Below are positions 59,701-64,000 of a stretch of 64,000 nucleotides of DNA, piece after piece. The notes under the pieces were generated by a model, which saw only the letters and a list, made by a program, of their open reading frames with translations, searched no databases and had not been told where the DNA came from. Every line of letters starts with the position of its first letter. The first letter of the stretch is position 1. The stretch comes from Bacteroidota bacterium. Lineage in GTDB: Bacteria; Bacteroidota; Bacteroidia; Chitinophagales; Chitinophagaceae. Where the stretch lies: the NCBI GenBank assembly GCA_013285595.1, contig JABDHF010000009.1, positions 1-64,000 of the forward strand. Reading direction: 5' to 3'. A program made the translations under genes and the position numbers.

Positions 59701-59708
59701 TATCTTTG
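59701..59708 (+). promoter_or_regulatory. Bacteroidota-type -7 element (TATCTTTG) upstream of lipA
   Basis: TAnnTTTG match just upstream of the lipA ATG. Confidence 0.4.
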
Positions 59709-59717
59709 TACACAATT

Positions 59718-60647
59718 ATGCAGGAATTACCACTGATCAGCCCAGCAGTTGCCAATGCCGAGAAACGTGTGAAAAAGCCAGACTGGCTCCGGGTGAAATT
59801 GCCTATGGGCGAAAATTTCAGGCACGTGCGCGGTCTCGTAGATACGCATAAATTGCACACTATATGTGAGAGCGGCAACTGCCCTAATATGGGCGAATGC
59901 TGGGGCGAGGGTACAGCCACCTTTATGATACTGGGCAATATTTGTACCCGTTCGTGCGGGTTTTGCGCAGTAGCAACAGGCCGGCCCGAGCCTGTGGACT
60001 GGGACGAACCGCAACGTGTGGCCGAGGCTATATACCTGATGAAGGTGAAGCATGCAGTAATAACATCGGTAGACAGGGATGAGCTGAAGGATGGGGGATC
60101 TACGATATGGGCAAATACCATAAAAGCTGTGCGGGCTCTTAACCCCGATACTACCCTGGAAACACTTATACCAGACTTTAAAGGCGACTGGGACAACCTG
60201 CAAAATATAGTAGATGTAGCGCCGGAGGTTGTATCACACAATATTGAAACGGTAGAAAGGCTTACCCGGAAGGTACGCATTCAGGCTAAGTACCACAGGA
60301 GCATGGAAGTAATACGCCGGCTTAAAGATGGCGGCATGCGCACCAAAAGCGGCATTATGCTGGGCCTGGGCGAGCAGAAGGAAGAAGTGCTGCAAACACT
60401 GCAGGACCTGGCCCACAATGGTTGTGACGTAGTAACCATGGGCCAATACCTGCAACCCACCCAGAAACACCTGGCAGTAGAACGCTTTGTGCATCCCGAT
60501 GAATTTGCTTTTTACCGGGAAGAAGGCTATAAAATGGGCCTGGACTATGTGGAAAGCGGCCCACTGGTACGCTCATCATACCATAGCGAACGTCATGTGT
60601 TTGCAGGGGAGGGTAGGAAGAAGTGGCTCGCTGAAACAATGTCTTAA
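59718..60647 (+). CDS. lipA: lipoyl synthase
   Basis: [36 protein letters not shown]; radical SAM LipA motifs. Confidence 0.96.
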   Translation: MQELPLISPAVANAEKRVKKPDWLRVKLPMGENFRHVRGLVDTHKLHTICESGNCPNMGECWGEGTATFMILGNICTRSCGFCAVATGRPEPVDWDEPQRVAEAIYLMKVKHAVITSVDRDELKDGGSTIWANTIKAVRALNPDTTLETLIPDFKGDWDNLQNIVDVAPEVVSHNIETVERLTRKVRIQAKYHRSMEVIRRLKDGGMRTKSGIMLGLGEQKEEVLQTLQDLAHNGCDVVTMGQYLQPTQKHLAVERFVHPDEFAFYREEGYKMGLDYVESGPLVRSSYHSERHVFAGEGRKKWLAETMS

Positions 60648-60709
60648 TAGCTCAAGTGACTACAACTGCAATGTTGTAGCAAAGTGTTTTTTGCAAAATT
60701 GTATTTACT

Positions 60710-60961
60710 ATGACAACATCAGTTATTAGAGAAAGGCTACATAGTTATCTTGACATCGCTAATGATAAAAAAGTAAAGGCTATATATGCGCTTCTTGAAG
60801 ATGATATAGTTGAGAAAGTTGAAGCTGGCGATCATTGGAAAGACCCGGAGTTTGTTGCGGAGATGAATAAACGGGCTGCGGAGATGGAATCGGGCGTAGT
60901 AAAAGGTAGCAGTTGGGAAGAAGTTCAGAACAGAGTCAAGCTAAAAGCTAAGACCAAATGA
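60710..60961 (+). CDS. putative antitoxin of a RelE/ParE-type TA pair
   Basis: Short acidic protein, 4-nt overlap with RelE/ParE-like toxin; ELNxRxxEME-like C-term EMNKRAAEMESGVVKGSSWEEV. Confidence 0.7.
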   Translation: MTTSVIRERLHSYLDIANDKKVKAIYALLEDDIVEKVEAGDHWKDPEFVAEMNKRAAEMESGVVKGSSWEEVQNRVKLKAKTK

Positions 60962-61257
60962 GTTATATTATTTCCATTCATAACAAGGCGGAAGCAGAAT
61001 ATGAAGAAGCTTACAATTGGTATTTAAAGGAACAAGAAGGGTTAGAAGAAGATTTTTTTCAAGCAATAAATAAAAAGCTACAGCAGATTGTTAGCGGCCC
61101 GGAATTATACTCGATAAAAAACAGCTCTTGCAGAGAGGCGGTGGTTAGTGGATTTCCCTATGTTATAGTTTATAAGATAAATAAACGAGCGCAGACAATA
61201 AATGTTATTGCAATTCATCACACAAGCCGCAAACCTAAGAAGAAATACAATCGTTAA
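60958..61257 (+). CDS. RelE/ParE-family toxin
   Basis: EAEYEEAYNWYLKEQEGLEEDFFQAINKKLQQI ... REAVVSGFPYVIVYKINKRAQTINVIAIHHTSRKP. Confidence 0.85.
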   Translation: MSYIISIHNKAEAEYEEAYNWYLKEQEGLEEDFFQAINKKLQQIVSGPELYSIKNSSCREAVVSGFPYVIVYKINKRAQTINVIAIHHTSRKPKKKYNR

Positions 61258-61382
61258 TTTACTCTCCAACAATTACATTTTTATTATTACTGTGTTTGAA
61301 TCAGGCATTAGCCGACATAATAACATTTTTTAACTTAATTATTTGCGATGTAACAGTTACTTTCGCATCCTAATCCTTACAA

Positions 61383-62588
61383 ATGGTTCAGACAGACTAC
61401 ATCTATGTACCTTACGGTACAACCGTACACGGTGAGCAAGAAATAGAAGCCGTGGTAAATGTATTGCGTACGACAACGCAAATGGGCAAACATGTTCGCG
61501 AAATGGAAGACCGCGTAGCGGCCCTCTATAACAAGAAAAAGGGTATCATGGTAAACAGCGGATCATCTGCATTATACCTTGCAGCAGACCTTATGAATTA
61601 TGAGGAGGGTGCTGAGATCATTACCCCTGCTCTTACCTTTTCTACCACTGTAGCGCCGATCGTAAAGAAAGGCTGGCTGCCGGCGTTTGTGGATGTGGAA
61701 GAAGGCACTTACAATGTAGATGCTAATAAGGTGGAAGAAATGATAACGCCTAAAACAAAGGCGATGATCATACCTAACCTGATAGGCAACCTGCCTAACT
61801 GGAAGCAACTGCGCGAGATAGCCGATAAGCACAACCTTTTTGTGCTGGAAGACTCTGCAGACACACTTGGCGCGGAAATAGACAATGCATCCTCGGGCCG
61901 GTTTACCGACATGAGCACCACCAGCTTTTATGGTTCGCACATCATTAACTGTGCGGGTAATGGCGGTATGCTATGTGTGAATACAGAAGAGTTTTACAAC
62001 CGTGGCCGCCTGCTGCGCAGCTGGGGCAGAAGCTCATCTCTGTTCGTAGAATCTGAAAAGATAGAGAACCGCTTTAATGTGGAAATAGAAGGCATACCTT
62101 ATGATGCCAAGTTTGTGTTTGAAGAGCCGGGGTATAATATAGAGCCATCTGAGATGGGCGCCGCGTTTGGTATAGTACAACTGAACAAGCTGGGGCAGAA
62201 CATAGATACCCGCACTGCGAATTACAAGCGTATGCGCGACTTCTTTACCCAGTATGAGGAGTTCTTTATACTGCCAAAGCAATTGCCTAATTCACGCACC
62301 GGCTGGCTGGCATTTGCATCTACCATACGCGAAAGCGCACCATTCATCCGCCGCGACCTGCAGATATTCCTGGAGAAGAGGAATATACAGACACGTACCG
62401 TGTTTACGGGCAATATACTTCGCCAGCCTGGCTTTAAGAATGTACCAAGTAAGGTGTCTGCAAACGGCTATCCGGAAGCGGATAAGGTAATGCGGGGTGG
62501 CATGCTGCTGGCCTGCCATCATGGACTGAATGATGCACAGATCAGCCATGTAATGGAGAGTGTTACTGAGTTTATGAAAAATATATAA
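61383..62588 (+). CDS. DegT/DnrJ/EryC1-family protein, probable PMP-dependent sugar dehydratase (ColD/RfbH-like)
   Basis: GSSALYLAADLM, EDSADTLGAEI; His in place of the PLP lysine in SFYGSHIINCAGNGG. Confidence 0.75.
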   Translation: MVQTDYIYVPYGTTVHGEQEIEAVVNVLRTTTQMGKHVREMEDRVAALYNKKKGIMVNSGSSALYLAADLMNYEEGAEIITPALTFSTTVAPIVKKGWLPAFVDVEEGTYNVDANKVEEMITPKTKAMIIPNLIGNLPNWKQLREIADKHNLFVLEDSADTLGAEIDNASSGRFTDMSTTSFYGSHIINCAGNGGMLCVNTEEFYNRGRLLRSWGRSSSLFVESEKIENRFNVEIEGIPYDAKFVFEEPGYNIEPSEMGAAFGIVQLNKLGQNIDTRTANYKRMRDFFTQYEEFFILPKQLPNSRTGWLAFASTIRESAPFIRRDLQIFLEKRNIQTRTVFTGNILRQPGFKNVPSKVSANGYPEADKVMRGGMLLACHHGLNDAQISHVMESVTEFMKNI

Positions 62589-62589
62589 T

Positions 62590-62973
62590 ATGCTTGATCT
62601 GTTGTTGATGGCGTTCCTGTCTTACAGGAATGGAATGAGGGCGAAAGCGAAGGAGCAAAATCCATTTCTATGGGGTTTGATTACATTCTTTGCTTATATA
62701 GCAGGGATGTTTATAGGCGTTATGGTTGTAGTGCTGGGCTTTTGCAGAGATACAATAAACCTTGACCAGTTTTCTTCCTTAGACCAAAAATCAAGGAACG
62801 TTGCTGCCCAGCAAATGTTACAGGTCTTTTCGGCTAATCCGCTGCATGTAGTAACCATTGAGCTATTTGGCATAGGTGGTTACCTGCTTATACGCTATAT
62901 ACTGGATAAAAAGCCAGGTAAAAAGGGACCTGAAGTTCACTGGATGGATAAGCTGGGCGATAATAACATCTGA
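62590..62973 (+). CDS. hypothetical membrane protein
   Basis: Two to three TM segments; follows the DegT-family gene with no gap. Confidence 0.6.
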   Translation: MLDLLLMAFLSYRNGMRAKAKEQNPFLWGLITFFAYIAGMFIGVMVVVLGFCRDTINLDQFSSLDQKSRNVAAQQMLQVFSANPLHVVTIELFGIGGYLLIRYILDKKPGKKGPEVHWMDKLGDNNI

Positions 62974-63038
62974 CCGTTATCCTGCTTGGTTTTGCTCTTG
63001 CCAAATAACATCGTTACCTTTCTCAAAACAACAAACAT

Positions 63039-63068
63039 AAAAAGAGGCTGATAATTCAGCCTCTTTTT
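63039..63068. terminator. bidirectional terminator between rplL and the membrane protein gene
   Basis: aaaaagaggctga taat tcagcctcttttt. Confidence 0.85.
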
Positions 63069-63092
63069 ATTGCAATGTGTAACTTAAATAAA

Positions 63093-63467
63093 TTAAGCGA
63101 TCTCTACTTCAGCGCCAGCCTCTTTCAGCTTGTTAGCTATATCTTCAGCTTCGCCTTTGCTCACGCCTTCTTTAACATTCTTTGGTGCGCCGTCTACCAG
63201 TTCCTTAGCTTCTTTCAACCCAAGGCCTGTAAGGTCTTTCACCAGTTTCACTACGTTCAGTTTAGATGCACCTGCAGCTTTCAGTATTACATTGAAAGAT
63301 GTCTTTTCCACCGGCGCTTCAGCAGCAGCTCCGCCACCGCCAGACATTACAACTGCAGCAGCAGCTGGTTCTATACCGTAGTCTGATTTTAATACGTTTG
63401 CCAGTTCCTGTACATCTTTTACAGTAAGGCTAACTAGTTGTTCGGCTAATGCTTTAATGTCTGCCAT
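63093..63467 (-). CDS. rplL: 50S ribosomal protein L7/L12
   Basis: [70 protein letters not shown]. Confidence 0.97.
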   Translation of the reverse strand: MADIKALAEQLVSLTVKDVQELANVLKSDYGIEPAAAAVVMSGGGGAAAEAPVEKTSFNVILKAAGASKLNVVKLVKDLTGLGLKEAKELVDGAPKNVKEGVSKGEAEDIANKLKEAGAEVEIA

Positions 63468-63630
63468 TGTATGATTTTTTTATTTTTTTTTAAAAATTGT
63501 TTACTTGTTACTTTAATCTTACTTGTAACTATATATTGACTTGGAAGCCGTGTTTAATGTGACATTCGGTAATTTGAGAAGGTGTCTATGCACTCAATAT
63601 TATAGAATTGTCTTATTGGCAAATTGCCAG

Positions 63631-64000
63631 TTATTCTGCTGCAACCGGCGCCTCTGTTGTAGCGCCTTCTTTGCTTTCGTGGTGGTGCAACAATGCAGCC
63701 AATACGCGTTTTGCAGGAGACTGCAGCAAGCCGATAACCTCGCCGATCATCTCGTTCTTCGTCTTGATCTTAGTAAGCTCAACGAGCTGGTTATCGCCGG
63801 TGAATACGTCAGTATCTATCAGCGCAGCTTTCAACACTGGTTTTTCCAGCTTGTTGTCTTTACGGAAAGAGCTGAGTATAAGTGCAGGCTCTTTGGGCGA
63901 GTCAGAGAACATGAGCGCTGTAACGCCATTCAGTGATTCATATATACCGGCATATTTGTCGTCGTTAAAGCTTTCGAGTGCTTTTTTGATCAGGGTGTTC
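63631..64000 (-). CDS. rplJ: 50S ribosomal protein L10 (5' part beyond the window)
   Basis: Reverse strand to the edge reads NTLIKKALESFNDDKYAGIYESLNGVTALMFSDSPKEPALILSSFRKDN...; immediately upstream of rplL. Confidence 0.9.
   Translation of the reverse strand, partial: NTLIKKALESFNDDKYAGIYESLNGVTALMFSDSPKEPALILSSFRKDNKLEKPVLKAALIDTDVFTGDNQLVELTKIKTKNEMIGEVIGLLQSPAKRVLAALLHHHESKEGATTEAPVAAE

Overview
The window is a roughly 64 kb, gene-dense chromosomal segment of a Bacteroidota bacterium. This is inferred from T9SS / gliding-motility C-terminal domains, TAnnTTTG-like -7 promoter elements, a fused E1 alpha/beta dehydrogenase and DUF4105 proteins. Housekeeping loci include glutaryl-CoA dehydrogenase-like, DUF177-rpmF-plsX, sdhCAB, ExbB/ExbD, phoH, purE, rocD, mqnE, parC/gyrA, pyrF, lipA, rplL and rplJ (rplJ is cut by the right edge). 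There is also an MBOAT gene surrounded by four AlgX/AlgJ-like paralogs, and a YfhO / acyltransferase / flippase / KirBac run. The strongest unusual signal is two independent two-gene modules, 12539-14159 and 28894-30550. Each encodes an ABC/OLD-like AAA ATPase whose 3' end overlaps a small protein carrying a PD-(D/E)XK-like D-x15-E-x-K motif, with identical spacing in both. One module sits downstream of plsX next to a 3' tRNA remnant. The other is wedged between sdhA and sdhB with almost no intergenic DNA. The sdhC-sdhA junction of the same operon carries a second insertion: a four-helix-bundle (IVS-type) gene bounded by 18-bp inverted repeats (17/18 identity). Together they make the sdh operon a doubly invaded housekeeping operon and a candidate undescribed defence-like locus. 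All calls come from reading the sequence and the supplied ORF track; no database search was run.
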